Below, piece by piece: positions 26,075 through 34,942 of a stretch of DNA of 64,000 nt; within the stretch, counting starts at the first letter, position 1; each line of letters opens with the position of its first letter. Both the position numbers and the translations under genes were made by a program. The stretch comes from Lachnospiraceae bacterium. Lineage in GTDB: Bacteria > Bacillota > Clostridia > Lachnospirales > Lachnospiraceae. The DNA is taken from the NCBI GenBank assembly GCA_017500935.1, contig JAFVXW010000016.1, positions 175,495-239,494 of the forward strand, given 5' to 3'. The notes beneath the pieces are model-generated. The model did no database searches, was not told the DNA's origin, and saw only the letters and a program-made list of their open reading frames with translations.

Positions 26075-28042
26075 ATGAAACTGTCTTACAGAATTGGCTA
26101 TCCCTGTTGGCAGCCGGATGAAGGATTTGAACAATTGCTTTCGGTCATCCAAAAGTGGAAGAATGCAGTAGATGAAATCGCACTTTTTATTGATTATTCC
26201 CATCATGGCTACTATCCGCTGGAAGAGTACGAGGCACTGGTGCCGCTTTTGAAATCCCGTATGCAGGCGATCCGGGATGCAGGTATTCCGGGTGTGGGCA
26301 TCAATATCCTGTGCAGTATCGGACACCTGGATGAGGGGTTTGACTGGCTTACCCGTCCGCCTTTTCAGACAATGGTGGGACATGACGGCAGTACTTCCAT
26401 CAGCTGTATGTGTATGCGGGCACCGGAGTACATGCCTTATCTGAAGGCCAAGTATACAATCCTTGCACAGGCAAAACCTGATTTTATCTGGGTGGACGAT
26501 GATATCCGCATGCGTCATCACGGTGTGGAGTTTCCCTGCTTCTGCCATAATTGCGTGGAGACCTTTAACCGCCGGACAAAAAATGCCTTTACCCGTGAAA
26601 GTCTGGTAAAAGCATTGGATAGCGATAAAAATGGGGATTTGCGCCGTGAATTTTTACAATATAATAATGAAGCGCTGCAGAATATTATGACAGCAATCCG
26701 TGAAGCTGTTCATGCTGTGGATCCTGGCATAAAACTTGGACTGATGACCGGCGGTGTGCCGGGCAACAGCTACAGTCTGGCAGATCAGGAAGGATATCTG
26801 AAGGCACTGGGTGCAGAAATGATCCGCCCCGGCGGCGGCTTTTATACCGATGAACAGCCCATGCTTTTGATTGACAAAGCAGTAAATACTTCTGTACAAA
26901 ATGCATATGCGCAGGAGATTCCCGATAATCAGTATGAACTGGAGGATTTCCCGGATCCGACGCGCAAATCTGTACATATGCATCTTATGGAATTTGCAAC
27001 TGCTTTCATGGCAGGCTGTAACGGGATTGCGGTAGACAATGTGATCGTACCGTCTATGCCATATGAGCTTATGGATGCATTTGCCAATACCAGATCCATG
27101 TGGGATCAGATGGTGGATGCCATGAAGGGAATGCATATGCGTGGATATTATCCTGCTCTTATCCTTGATTGTGAGGCGGCACCCAATATTACTCACAGTA
27201 TCTTTTCCAATGGGGCGATGGAAGCTTATGGCAGGGAAATATCACTGACCGGAGCCGGTATTGCATGGACAGCATTGCAGAAGGATGCTGAAGTCTGTGT
27301 GATCAGCGGCGATATGATGGCTGCCGTACCAAAGGAAGAGATTCCGGAGTTATTTAGCCGCGGTGTGCTGATGGACACCGATGCTTTAAAACATCTGATC
27401 GCCCGCGGATATGGAGATCTGGCCGGCTGTGTACCCGGGAAGGGATATCACAGTGGTCTGGTGGAGCGATATGAGCAACATCCTGTCAACGGTCAGGCAG
27501 CAGGAATTCTGCGCAATGTATATATGAATTTCTGGGACAGAAGCGGTATTACCATTCATGAGCTGGAGCCGATGGAAGGTGCGGAGGTGATGAGCAGCTT
27601 CGAAACCATTACCGGTGTAAAATGCGGTGCTGCTTCCACTGCTTATGAAAACCGTCTGGGCGGGCGTGTTGCAGTGCTTGGTTATTTCCCCTGGACATTC
27701 CTTGAAGTGCCCGGCAAACGCGATTCATTGCCTGCATTGATGGACTGGCTGGCAAAGGGACGGTTTCCGGTTATGGTGGAAGGCAGTCAGCATGTGGTTC
27801 CCATGCTGCGTACTCCGGAAGATAAAAATGGATTTGTACTTTGGCTGATCAATGCTTCCTTTGATAAGACTCCGGCACTGAAGGTACGTATTGATGCCTC
27901 CTGTACCTTGCTTAGCGCATATGATGTATATGGAAAACAGATTGAGATTCCGGCAGAGGCAATATCAGCAGAAGACGGGTTTACCTATATTACGCCGCCC
28001 GCTATTGACGCATGGAATGCATTGCTGTTGATTGGAAAATAA
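26075..28042 (+). CDS. GH-like (beta/alpha)8 protein, unknown substrate
   Basis: The 655-residue soluble protein begins MKLSYRIGYPCWQPDEGFEQ. The first ~370 residues look like a glycoside-hydrolase barrel: DEIALFIDYSHHGYYP, DFIWVDDDIRMRHHG, then KLGLMTGGVPGNS and ALGAEMIRPGGGF. A pair of Cys motifs (CMCMRAPEYM, CFCHNC) could bind metal. The middle (~390-560) resembles an amidotransferase-like domain, as in GH42 enzymes, and a small beta domain ends it. I do not recognise the exact family. The start is ATG 26075, 7 bases after GGAGG; ATG 26069 is too close. No signal peptide is seen, so it is probably intracellular. Confidence 0.7.
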   Translation: MKLSYRIGYPCWQPDEGFEQLLSVIQKWKNAVDEIALFIDYSHHGYYPLEEYEALVPLLKSRMQAIRDAGIPGVGINILCSIGHLDEGFDWLTRPPFQTMVGHDGSTSISCMCMRAPEYMPYLKAKYTILAQAKPDFIWVDDDIRMRHHGVEFPCFCHNCVETFNRRTKNAFTRESLVKALDSDKNGDLRREFLQYNNEALQNIMTAIREAVHAVDPGIKLGLMTGGVPGNSYSLADQEGYLKALGAEMIRPGGGFYTDEQPMLLIDKAVNTSVQNAYAQEIPDNQYELEDFPDPTRKSVHMHLMEFATAFMAGCNGIAVDNVIVPSMPYELMDAFANTRSMWDQMVDAMKGMHMRGYYPALILDCEAAPNITHSIFSNGAMEAYGREISLTGAGIAWTALQKDAEVCVISGDMMAAVPKEEIPELFSRGVLMDTDALKHLIARGYGDLAGCVPGKGYHSGLVERYEQHPVNGQAAGILRNVYMNFWDRSGITIHELEPMEGAEVMSSFETITGVKCGAASTAYENRLGGRVAVLGYFPWTFLEVPGKRDSLPALMDWLAKGRFPVMVEGSQHVVPMLRTPEDKNGFVLWLINASFDKTPALKVRIDASCTLLSAYDVYGKQIEIPAEAISAEDGFTYITPPAIDAWNALLLIGK

Positions 28043-28045
28043 CGT

Positions 28046-28077
28046 AAAAAAACGCGGTTTTAAACCGCGTTTTTTTG
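28046..28077. terminator. Bidirectional terminator
   Basis: CGCGGTTT/AAACCGCG with A-run on one side and T-run on the other serves both the GH-like gene (plus) and the ABC exporter (minus). Confidence 0.9.
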
Positions 28078-28099
28078 TGGAAAAGAAAAATGTTCAGGA

Positions 28100-29833
28100 T
28101 TATTCAAACAGATCATTGTCTCTAAACTGCAGTGCGTACAGGTTTTTGTAAGTGCCGTCCAGAGCCATCAGTTCTTCGTGAGTACCGCGTTCTGTGATGT
28201 GACCGTTCATGACAACGGCGATCTCATCAGCATTGCGGATGGTGGAGAGACGGTGGGCGACAACCAGGGTGGTACGGCCTTTGCAGAGCTCGTCCAGTGC
28301 CTGCTGGATCAGGACTTCAGTGGTGTTGTCCAAGGCGCTTGTGGCCTCATCCAGAATCAGCAGTGCGGGATCTTTTAAGAAGACACGGGCAATGCTCAGA
28401 CGCTGTTTCTGACCGCCGGAAAGCTTGACGCCGCGTTCACCAATCTCGGTATCATAGCCTTTTTCCAGAGTCATGACATAGTCATGGATATTGGCGCGGC
28501 GTGCTGCTTCGTAGATTTCTTCGTCGGTGGCATCCAGTCTGCCGTAACGGATATTGTCGCGGATGGTGCCCACAAAAAGGAATACATCCTGCTGCACGAT
28601 ACCGATATTGCGGCGGACAGAGTCCAGTGTCAGGCTGCGCAGATCCTGACCGTCGATCAGAATGGAGCCGTCACCGGGCTGCAGCTTGTAAAAGTTGGGG
28701 AGCAGGTGACAGAGAGTGGTCTTGCCGCCGCCGGAGGGACCGACCAGGGCGAGCTTGCGGCCTTTTTCCAGACGCAAATTTACATTGTGAAGCACTTCTT
28801 TGGAAGTATCGTATGCGTAGGTGACATTTTTAAATTCGATCACACCTTCGACATCTTTAAGCTCTTTGGCATCGGGCGCGTCTGTTTCGGGTTCTTCATC
28901 CATGATCTCCACAAAACGCTTAAAGCCGCTGACACCGTTCTGATACTGCTCCATAAAGTTGATCAGGGTGGTGACAGGCTGGATGAACAGGCTGACAGAT
29001 ACGATAAAGGTGGAGTAATCGCCAAAGGAGATTCTGCCGGCATATAAGAACAGACCGCCTGCGATCAGGATAAATACATTGAAAATGTCGGTTACAAAGG
29101 AAGTGCCGGAAAAGAACTTACCCATTGCGCTGTAGGCACGGCGGGAAGCATCCACAAACAGGTCGTCGCCGGCGGCAAACTTTTCAATTTCCTTTTGGGC
29201 ATTGGTGTAGGCTTTGGTCACGCGGATACCGGTCACGCTGCTTTCGATGGCAGCATTGATGGTCGCGTTGCTCTTGCGGCGGTCATCGAAGGCCTGACGC
29301 ATACTTTTCTGGTAATGCAGCGTTACCACGACTAAGATCGGCACACAGCAGAAGATGATCAGGGTCAGGATCGGATCGATGGTGCACAGATACGTAAAGG
29401 ATAAGACGATCATCACGGAGCTGATCAGCAGGTTTTCCGGGCCGTGGTGAGCCAGTTCGCAGACTTCAAACAGGTCACTGGTCAGACGGGACATGATGCG
29501 CCCGGTTTCATGATTGTCAAAAAAGGTAAAAGGCAGTTTTTCCAGATGGGCAAACAGATCGCGGCGCATCTGGGACTGCATGCGGGTGCCGATCATATGG
29601 CCGTAATACTGGACGAAGTAACGCAGCAGCATACGGATGACATACAGCACAAGAACCAAAAGTCCTGCAATGACGATGGTGGTATACATCTTGTTGGGAA
29701 TGTAGTCATTGAGCATGCGGTTGGTGACAATGGGGTAGGTCATGCCGATCACGGAGATCAGCAGGGATGCAAGCATATCAAGAGCCAGCATCTTATAATG
29801 GGGTCTGTAGTAATGAATAAATCGTTTCAGCAT
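28100..29833 (-). CDS. ABC exporter, fused permease-ATPase
   Basis: The 577-residue half-transporter has six transmembrane helices in residues ~15-300. The ATPase follows: Walker A GPSGGGKTT near 367, Q-loop VQQDVFLF, signature KLSGGQKQRL near 478 and Walker B LLILDEATSALD. Such proteins are homodimeric exporters of drugs, lipids or peptides; the substrate is not predictable. The catalytic His of the H-loop is present in VVAHRLST. It is a single gene with no partner half-transporter adjacent. Confidence 0.92.
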   Translation of the reverse strand: MLKRFIHYYRPHYKMLALDMLASLLISVIGMTYPIVTNRMLNDYIPNKMYTTIVIAGLLVLVLYVIRMLLRYFVQYYGHMIGTRMQSQMRRDLFAHLEKLPFTFFDNHETGRIMSRLTSDLFEVCELAHHGPENLLISSVMIVLSFTYLCTIDPILTLIIFCCVPILVVVTLHYQKSMRQAFDDRRKSNATINAAIESSVTGIRVTKAYTNAQKEIEKFAAGDDLFVDASRRAYSAMGKFFSGTSFVTDIFNVFILIAGGLFLYAGRISFGDYSTFIVSVSLFIQPVTTLINFMEQYQNGVSGFKRFVEIMDEEPETDAPDAKELKDVEGVIEFKNVTYAYDTSKEVLHNVNLRLEKGRKLALVGPSGGGKTTLCHLLPNFYKLQPGDGSILIDGQDLRSLTLDSVRRNIGIVQQDVFLFVGTIRDNIRYGRLDATDEEIYEAARRANIHDYVMTLEKGYDTEIGERGVKLSGGQKQRLSIARVFLKDPALLILDEATSALDNTTEVLIQQALDELCKGRTTLVVAHRLSTIRNADEIAVVMNGHITERGTHEELMALDGTYKNLYALQFRDNDLFE

Positions 29834-30014
29834 GGTGTTTATTCTTCCTTTTGTCAGTATGATGATTCTATTTTATAAAGATGCTTTCTTTGCGTCAATG
29901 TATAAAATTGTACATCTGATGTGTATAAGGAAAAGAAAATTCCATAAATCACTGGAATACCGGAAAATGCTGTGATACTATTAAGAAAATGAGCGGCACA
30001 GGGAGGAACACGAT

Positions 30015-31106
30015 ATGGAAAAACTGACTGGCAAAGAGAGAATTTCCCGTTTGCTCCGGCACGAGCCGGTGGACCGCATTGGTTTATATGAGCATTTCTG
30101 GGGAGATACATACAAAGAATGGTGTGAAAATCAGGGATGCGGCGAAGATTTTACTGCTGAGTTTGGCTTTGATATGGATGAATGCTGGGCGACCAATCTT
30201 GTGGCCAGACTGGATTTTGAACCGGAGATCGTAGCTGAAACAGAAGATACCATAACCATGCTGGACGGAAACTGGGCAACCTTAAAGCGTCATAAAAAGC
30301 ATGATACCACACCGGAACACATCAACTTTTTTATTGATGACCGTGAAAAATGGGAAACGATGGTTAAGCCGCTTCTGACGGATGATACGCAGTTGGAAAA
30401 ACGTATCAATTTTAAGGCTTACCGTGAAAAAAAGCAGTTTTGTAAGGAACACGAGCTCTTTTTTGTATGGAGCGGCGTGAATGTATTTGAGTGCATTCAT
30501 CCGGTTGTGGGACATGAAGAAATGCTGGCAGCCATGATCTATGATCCGGAATGGATCGAGGATATGTGTCAGACCTATGCGGATCTGACGATCAAGGCGC
30601 AGAAGCTTTTGTTTGAGCGAGAAGGTCTGCCGGACGGTATCTGGTATTATGAAGATATGGGATATAAGGGCGCGCCTTTTATGTCTCCTGCCATGTATGA
30701 GCGTTTCCTGTATCCGGCACACAAGCGTACCTGTGATTTTGCACACAGCCTGGGACTGCCTGTTATCATGCACTCCTGCGGTTTTGTGGAACCGCTGCTG
30801 GACGGCATGATCAAAGCCGGTATCAACGGTCTGCAGGTTATTGAGATCAAGGCCGGTATGGATCTTCTGCGTATCTATGAAAAATACGGCGATAAGATCC
30901 TGCTGATGGGCGGTATCGATGTGCGTGAAGTATATCCCAATGATCTTGCACGTATCGATGCAGAGCTGGAGAAGAAGATTCCCAAGGTTATGGATAAAAA
31001 CTGCTACGTACTGCATTCTGACCATTCGATCCCTAAGACAGTCAATTATGAAGTATATAAATATTTCATCAAAAAAGGTCTGGAACTGGGAACCTACAAA
31101 GAATAA
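30015..31106 (+). CDS. Uroporphyrinogen decarboxylase family methyltransferase-like protein
   Basis: The 363-residue protein starts MEKLTGKERISRLLRHEPVDR. It has the UroD/MtaA barrel outline, with MHSCGFVEPLLDGMIKAGIN and DKILLMGGIDVREVYP. HSC followed ~80 residues later by Cys (KNCYVLHSD) fits the His-X-Cys...Cys zinc site of corrinoid:thiol methyltransferases (MtaA type). It does not fit haem-pathway UroD. No corrinoid protein is adjacent, so the partner is unknown. GGGAGG precedes the ATG. The stop is followed by a bidirectional terminator. Confidence 0.8.
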   Translation: MEKLTGKERISRLLRHEPVDRIGLYEHFWGDTYKEWCENQGCGEDFTAEFGFDMDECWATNLVARLDFEPEIVAETEDTITMLDGNWATLKRHKKHDTTPEHINFFIDDREKWETMVKPLLTDDTQLEKRINFKAYREKKQFCKEHELFFVWSGVNVFECIHPVVGHEEMLAAMIYDPEWIEDMCQTYADLTIKAQKLLFEREGLPDGIWYYEDMGYKGAPFMSPAMYERFLYPAHKRTCDFAHSLGLPVIMHSCGFVEPLLDGMIKAGINGLQVIEIKAGMDLLRIYEKYGDKILLMGGIDVREVYPNDLARIDAELEKKIPKVMDKNCYVLHSDHSIPKTVNYEVYKYFIKKGLELGTYKE

Positions 31107-31114
31107 GAAATATG

Positions 31115-31155
31115 AAAAAACGCTGTCGGCATCAAAATGTCTGACAGCGTTTTTT
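31115..31155. terminator. Bidirectional terminator
   Basis: AAAAAACGCTGTC (31115-31127) pairs with GACAGCGTTTTTT (31143-31155); it ends both the UroD-like gene and plsY. Confidence 0.9.
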
Positions 31156-31183
31156 AACGCACACTTTTTTTATAAACAGATAT

Positions 31184-31801
31184 TTACATCCAGGAAATCT
31201 TGTTTTCCTCGTGGTTGATCATGCGCTGAATGTTCTTTTTGTGACGGATGATCATCAGGACGGTAAAGATCAGCAAAGTTACGGTCATGGGAACAGAACC
31301 GGTGGTTACAAAGACGAAAACAGTGATCGCCACCGCGGAGCAGATGCTGGCAAGTGCAATGATCTTCCAGATATAGAGTACCAGCAAAAAGACCAGAAGC
31401 GGGAAGATAAACAGGATTAGTCCGTAACCGCCAAAGATACCCATGCCAAACAAAAAGCCGTACATGGTAGCAACTGCCTTGCCGCCTTTGAAATGGGCAA
31501 ACAGCGGGAAACAGTGTCCTGCTGCGGCTGCCAGACCGGCCAGGATCATGGGAAGCTCGCCCTGTCCAAACAGGGAGGCAAGAAAAATTGCCAGTGTGAC
31601 TTTTAAAATATCCATGGTCATAACCGCCAGACCGGCTTTTTTGCCAAGGACTCTTCCGGCGTTGCCGCCGCCTAAGTTTTTGCTGCCGAAATTGCGGATA
31701 TCGGTTTTGAAAAAGACCTTTCCAATGACCAGCGCGAAGGGAATGGAACCCAGCAGATAACCGATGACAATGGAAAGAATGATCGCGATCGTAGTTGTCA
31801 T
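31184..31801 (-). CDS. plsY: Glycerol-3-phosphate acyltransferase
   Basis: PlsY transfers acyl groups from acyl-phosphate to glycerol-3-phosphate, the first step of phospholipid synthesis. The 205-residue membrane protein has about five helices. The three catalytic loops are visible: GSIPFALVIGKVF, FGSKNLGGGNAGRVLG and GHCFPLFAHFKGGKAVAT. Length and motifs match the family. It starts 11 bases after degV ends, so both are one operon. Confidence 0.94.
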   Translation of the reverse strand: MTTTIAIILSIVIGYLLGSIPFALVIGKVFFKTDIRNFGSKNLGGGNAGRVLGKKAGLAVMTMDILKVTLAIFLASLFGQGELPMILAGLAAAAGHCFPLFAHFKGGKAVATMYGFLFGMGIFGGYGLILFIFPLLVFLLVLYIWKIIALASICSAVAITVFVFVTTGSVPMTVTLLIFTVLMIIRHKKNIQRMINHEENKISWM

Positions 31802-31812
31802 ATCCTAAAACC

Positions 31813-32643
31813 TCACTTTCTGACTGCCTGCACCACAATGCTGCCGGGACCGCCGTGGGTGATCAGGGAAGCGGACAGGTGGAACATTTCCACCAGAGTA
31901 CCGGGAAATTCGTTTCTGACCTGCTCACATACTTTGCGGGCCTGTTCTGCCACACCCGCATGGGAAATGCTGACAACGAAGTTTTCATTTACACCCAGTT
32001 TTTTCAGATGGGAAAAAATCGCATCCAGGGCAGTTTTGGTGGAACGCTTGATGGCAAAGGGGGTGATGCGCATTTTGTCCTCTGTCTGCGTCATCACAGG
32101 TACGATTTTGATAAGGCTGCCGATTTTGGCTGCAACGGGGGTAAGTCTGCCGCTTCTTTTTAAGAAATCAAAATCGGCGGGGATGACAAAGGAAACGGAG
32201 GATTCAATGCTGTGGTGCAGCTCCTGTAAAATTTCCTGAACCCGCATTCCCTTGTCGCGCAAAAGAGCAGCTTTCCCAACCAGATAATGATTGACTCCGG
32301 CCAGGGACTTGCAGTTTACGATGTGGATGTGATCGTTGTTTTCGAGGGTGTTTTTAATGCCAACGGCATTCTGATAGGTTCCGGATAAACCGTCGCCGAC
32401 AGTCAGATACAGGATGTCTTCGCTGGTGTCTTCAAAAAGCTCCAGAACATCACCGATGGCCGGCTGGGAAGAGGTGGGCACGCCGCCCTGTGCGATCAGA
32501 TCCAGAAAATGTTCCGGTGTAATATCCAGATAGTCCTTATAGTTCTCATCGTTGATCGCGACACAAACCGGAATGATGGAAACACCCAGTTGTTTGCCCT
32601 CCTCCAATGTATAAAGTGCGGAGGAATCTGCCATAATTTTCAT
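31813..32643 (-). CDS. DegV family fatty-acid-binding protein
   Basis: The 276-residue protein starts MKIMADSSALYTLEEGKQLG and has the family's lipid-site motif GVPTSSQPAIGDVLELF. DIL(Y)LTVGDGLSGTYQNAVG and FLKRSGRLTPVAAKIG follow. DegV/FakB proteins bind a fatty acid for phosphorylation by FakA, whose acyl-phosphate product feeds PlsY. The pairing with plsY in one operon supports that role. No fakA is in the window. Confidence 0.92.
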   Translation of the reverse strand: MKIMADSSALYTLEEGKQLGVSIIPVCVAINDENYKDYLDITPEHFLDLIAQGGVPTSSQPAIGDVLELFEDTSEDILYLTVGDGLSGTYQNAVGIKNTLENNDHIHIVNCKSLAGVNHYLVGKAALLRDKGMRVQEILQELHHSIESSVSFVIPADFDFLKRSGRLTPVAAKIGSLIKIVPVMTQTEDKMRITPFAIKRSTKTALDAIFSHLKKLGVNENFVVSISHAGVAEQARKVCEQVRNEFPGTLVEMFHLSASLITHGGPGSIVVQAVRK

Positions 32644-32773
32644 GTTTTTTCTCCTTTTGCTGCGAATATATAAGTTAAACGATAATTACCTATGTAGTAA
32701 CAAAAACTACATTAACACTTTTTGGAGAACTTGTAAATAATGAAAACTATTTTTTAATAAGGAATTAATAAAA

Positions 32774-32803
32774 CAGGCGGCTGCGCGATGCGCATGCCGC
32801 CTG
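32774..32803 (-). terminator. Terminator of the SDR/UxuA-like operon
   Basis: CAGGCGGC (32774-32781) pairs with GCCGCCTG (32796-32803); the minus-strand 3' side continues as TTTTATTAATT. Confidence 0.75.
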
Positions 32804-32818
32804 CTGAGGTTTTGGAGA

Positions 32819-33658
32819 TTATTCGTTTTCTTTGCTTTTTGCAACCATTTCCATGGCTTCCTGATATTCACGTTCCTTCCAGTCCGGGTCAAGCCAAACA
32901 GTCGGTTCTTCGCGTTCCCACATACCGGGAAGAACAAGCCCGCCATCCTGAAGAATGGAGATACCTGTGATGTAGGAAGCCTTATCGCTGGCAAGAAATG
33001 CGACCAGTTCGCCGACTTCTTCGGGGGTTCCCACACGTTTTAAGGGAATGGACTGGGTGATGAACTGATTGCGGACAGTATCCAGAGACTGCGGCCAGAT
33101 GCAGCCGGGAGCCACGCAGTTGACGCGGATGCCGTACTGGCTCAATTCCAGTGCCATGGACTGTGCGGCGCGTTCGATGCCGGCCTTGAAGCCGCCGTAC
33201 ATGTAATCATCGGGGAATGCGCGCTGCGCCCGGATACTGGTGATGAAAATAATATTGCCGGCAATTTTGTCAGCAACCATATGGCGTGCAGAGGCAGCGG
33301 CGCAGATAATATAGTTGCGGTAATTTAAGTTGTAGGCTTCATCCAGTTTTTCGGGGGTGGCTGTCAGGATACCGCCGCGGTAACCGCCGTTTGCTGCATT
33401 GCATACCATCAGATCCAGATGTCCAAGATCCTTGTGCGCCTGATCCACGATTTTCTGGGGAACATCGGAAATCTGCAGTTTTGCCTGATAAACAAAGCAT
33501 TTTCTGCCCAGAGCTTCAATCTCGCGCTGGGTATCAAGAGCTCCTTCTTTTCTGCTGTTATAGGTGATCGCAACATCATAGCCATGTCTGGCAAGTACGA
33601 TGGCAATCTGCTGTCCGATATTGTGGCTGCCGCCGGTCACAAGAGCTGTTTTGTTCAT
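32819..33658 (-). CDS. SDR oxidoreductase
   Basis: The 279-residue classical short-chain dehydrogenase starts MNKTALVTGGSHNIGQQIA (cofactor glycines). It has CNAANGG (NNAG variant), catalytic Ser in FITSIRAQ, the YGGFK form of YxxxK, and a C-terminal extension of ~40 residues. The start at 33658 has GGAGA upstream; 33676 lacks one. It is 28 bases downstream of the UxuA-like gene, so it may reduce a keto-uronate to the substrate of that dehydratase. That role, as an SDR-type mannonate oxidoreductase, is inference; an enoyl-ACP reductase FabL-like role is less likely here. Confidence 0.82.
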   Translation of the reverse strand: MNKTALVTGGSHNIGQQIAIVLARHGYDVAITYNSRKEGALDTQREIEALGRKCFVYQAKLQISDVPQKIVDQAHKDLGHLDLMVCNAANGGYRGGILTATPEKLDEAYNLNYRNYIICAAASARHMVADKIAGNIIFITSIRAQRAFPDDYMYGGFKAGIERAAQSMALELSQYGIRVNCVAPGCIWPQSLDTVRNQFITQSIPLKRVGTPEEVGELVAFLASDKASYITGISILQDGGLVLPGMWEREEPTVWLDPDWKEREYQEAMEMVAKSKENE

Positions 33659-33686
33659 ATGAGGTTCTCCAATCATAGAAAATCGT

Positions 33687-34760
33687 TTATTTACGGATGG
33701 TCTGCACTGCGTCTACAAGTCCTTTTAAGTAGGAGGTAAAAAATGCTTCACATGCATAATGACCGCCGACCATGTCGATCAGATGGTCATTCATGATCGC
33801 GCCGTCAAAGCCGCCGTCATGCAGAGCCTGGATCACTTCGGTCAGATTTGCATAGCCTGCATCCGGGAAGGTTTCATTAAAACCGCCGGGTTCGCTTAAA
33901 GGAGCGGTTACATTGCGTACATGGAGTTTGAACAGTTTCTTTTCTTTCAGCAGGTAATTGATAAATTCCACAGGAGTACATCCGGTCAGCGCACCGCCTT
34001 CCAGCCAGCAGCCTACACATAAGCATACGCCGATGTGATCGGAGTCGGCAATCTGCAGAGCACGCTTATAGCCTTCAAAATTGCCGAACATACAGCGGGG
34101 AACGCCTGCGATGGTGTATACCGGAGGATCATCGGGGTGGATACCGATATAGACATTGGCGCTTTCTGCCACAGGTACAACCTGTTTCATAAAGTATTCA
34201 TAGTTTTCCCAAAGTTCTTCTTCAGAGTATTCTCTTCCGTGGCTCAAAGGACCTTCAAAAATTTCGTCCATCCAGAAGCCTTTGTTGGGAGCACCCAGAT
34301 CAAGGCCGCCTGCAGTGGCACCGCCGCGTACTTCCCGTCTGATATTGCCGCGCCAGATGCCGTTGCCCATGTGCGCATAGGTAGAATAGCGGATACCGGC
34401 TTCGCCCAGATCGGAGATGTATTTTAAATATTTGTCGATCATGCTGTCGCGGTCGGGCAGACCAAGGGTGACAGCTGACATGTTGTGGAGCTCATCGCTG
34501 GCAAGGCGGTAGATCTTAAGCCCATGCTCGCCTAAAGCGTCTCGGATCGCTTTGTAGCAGCTGGCAGAATGTTCGGGAACCTGATGGGCACCGATCATGA
34601 CCCATTCAACGCCCATCTGCTGCAGAAAACGTACGCCGTCCATATCCAGATGGATACGTCCGCGCTCATCCTTCCAGATAGGGCCTTCCATCTTTGTGCC
34701 AACCTGTATACCGGGTTTGGAATTGAAATAACCGGGGATTGTGTTCATCGGAATTGACAT
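33687..34760 (-). CDS. UxuA-like mannonate dehydratase paralogue
   Basis: The 357-residue TIM-barrel protein starts MSIPMNTIPGYFNSKPGIQ. It shares the metal region with UxuA: YIGIHPDDPP, then CLCVGCW, FKLHVRNVTAPL and AIMNDHLIDM. It is clearly more divergent than the uxuA of the glucuronate operon; the Cys ligand region and the N-terminus differ. Its product is probably a 2-keto-3-deoxy sugar acid, but the substrate could be a different aldonate. AAGGAG precedes the ATG. It is first in an operon with the SDR gene. Confidence 0.75.
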   Translation of the reverse strand: MSIPMNTIPGYFNSKPGIQVGTKMEGPIWKDERGRIHLDMDGVRFLQQMGVEWVMIGAHQVPEHSASCYKAIRDALGEHGLKIYRLASDELHNMSAVTLGLPDRDSMIDKYLKYISDLGEAGIRYSTYAHMGNGIWRGNIRREVRGGATAGGLDLGAPNKGFWMDEIFEGPLSHGREYSEEELWENYEYFMKQVVPVAESANVYIGIHPDDPPVYTIAGVPRCMFGNFEGYKRALQIADSDHIGVCLCVGCWLEGGALTGCTPVEFINYLLKEKKLFKLHVRNVTAPLSEPGGFNETFPDAGYANLTEVIQALHDGGFDGAIMNDHLIDMVGGHYACEAFFTSYLKGLVDAVQTIRK

Positions 34761-34805
34761 TGCAAAGTTCTCCTTTCGGAAAGCTGATCTTACTCTGTTA
34801 TCCTC

Positions 34806-34834
34806 ATATTAATAAGTTAATGCAATGAATTCAA
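34806..34834 (-). promoter_or_regulatory. Promoter of the UxuA-like/SDR operon
   Basis: On the minus strand TTGAAT (complement of 34829-34834), 17 bases, TAATAT (complement of 34806-34811). Confidence 0.6.
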
Positions 34835-34891
34835 TAGAAAAATGTAAGATAAATTATGAAAAATTTTGGAATCGGATAAACCGTCAGAATT

Positions 34892-34923
34892 AAAAAACAG
34901 CCGGCCTTTTGCAAGGCCGGCTG
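34892..34923 (-). terminator. Terminator of the OFA transporter gene
   Basis: CAGCCGGCCTT (34898-34908), 4-base loop, AAGGCCGGCTG (34913-34923); six T follow on the minus strand. Confidence 0.9.
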
Positions 34924-34942
34924 TCTGATCAGTCAATGTTGA

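Noticed and set aside
31170-31838. 222-residue minus-strand frame
   Set aside because: Shadow of plsY in another frame; composition is Arg/His/Ser-rich.
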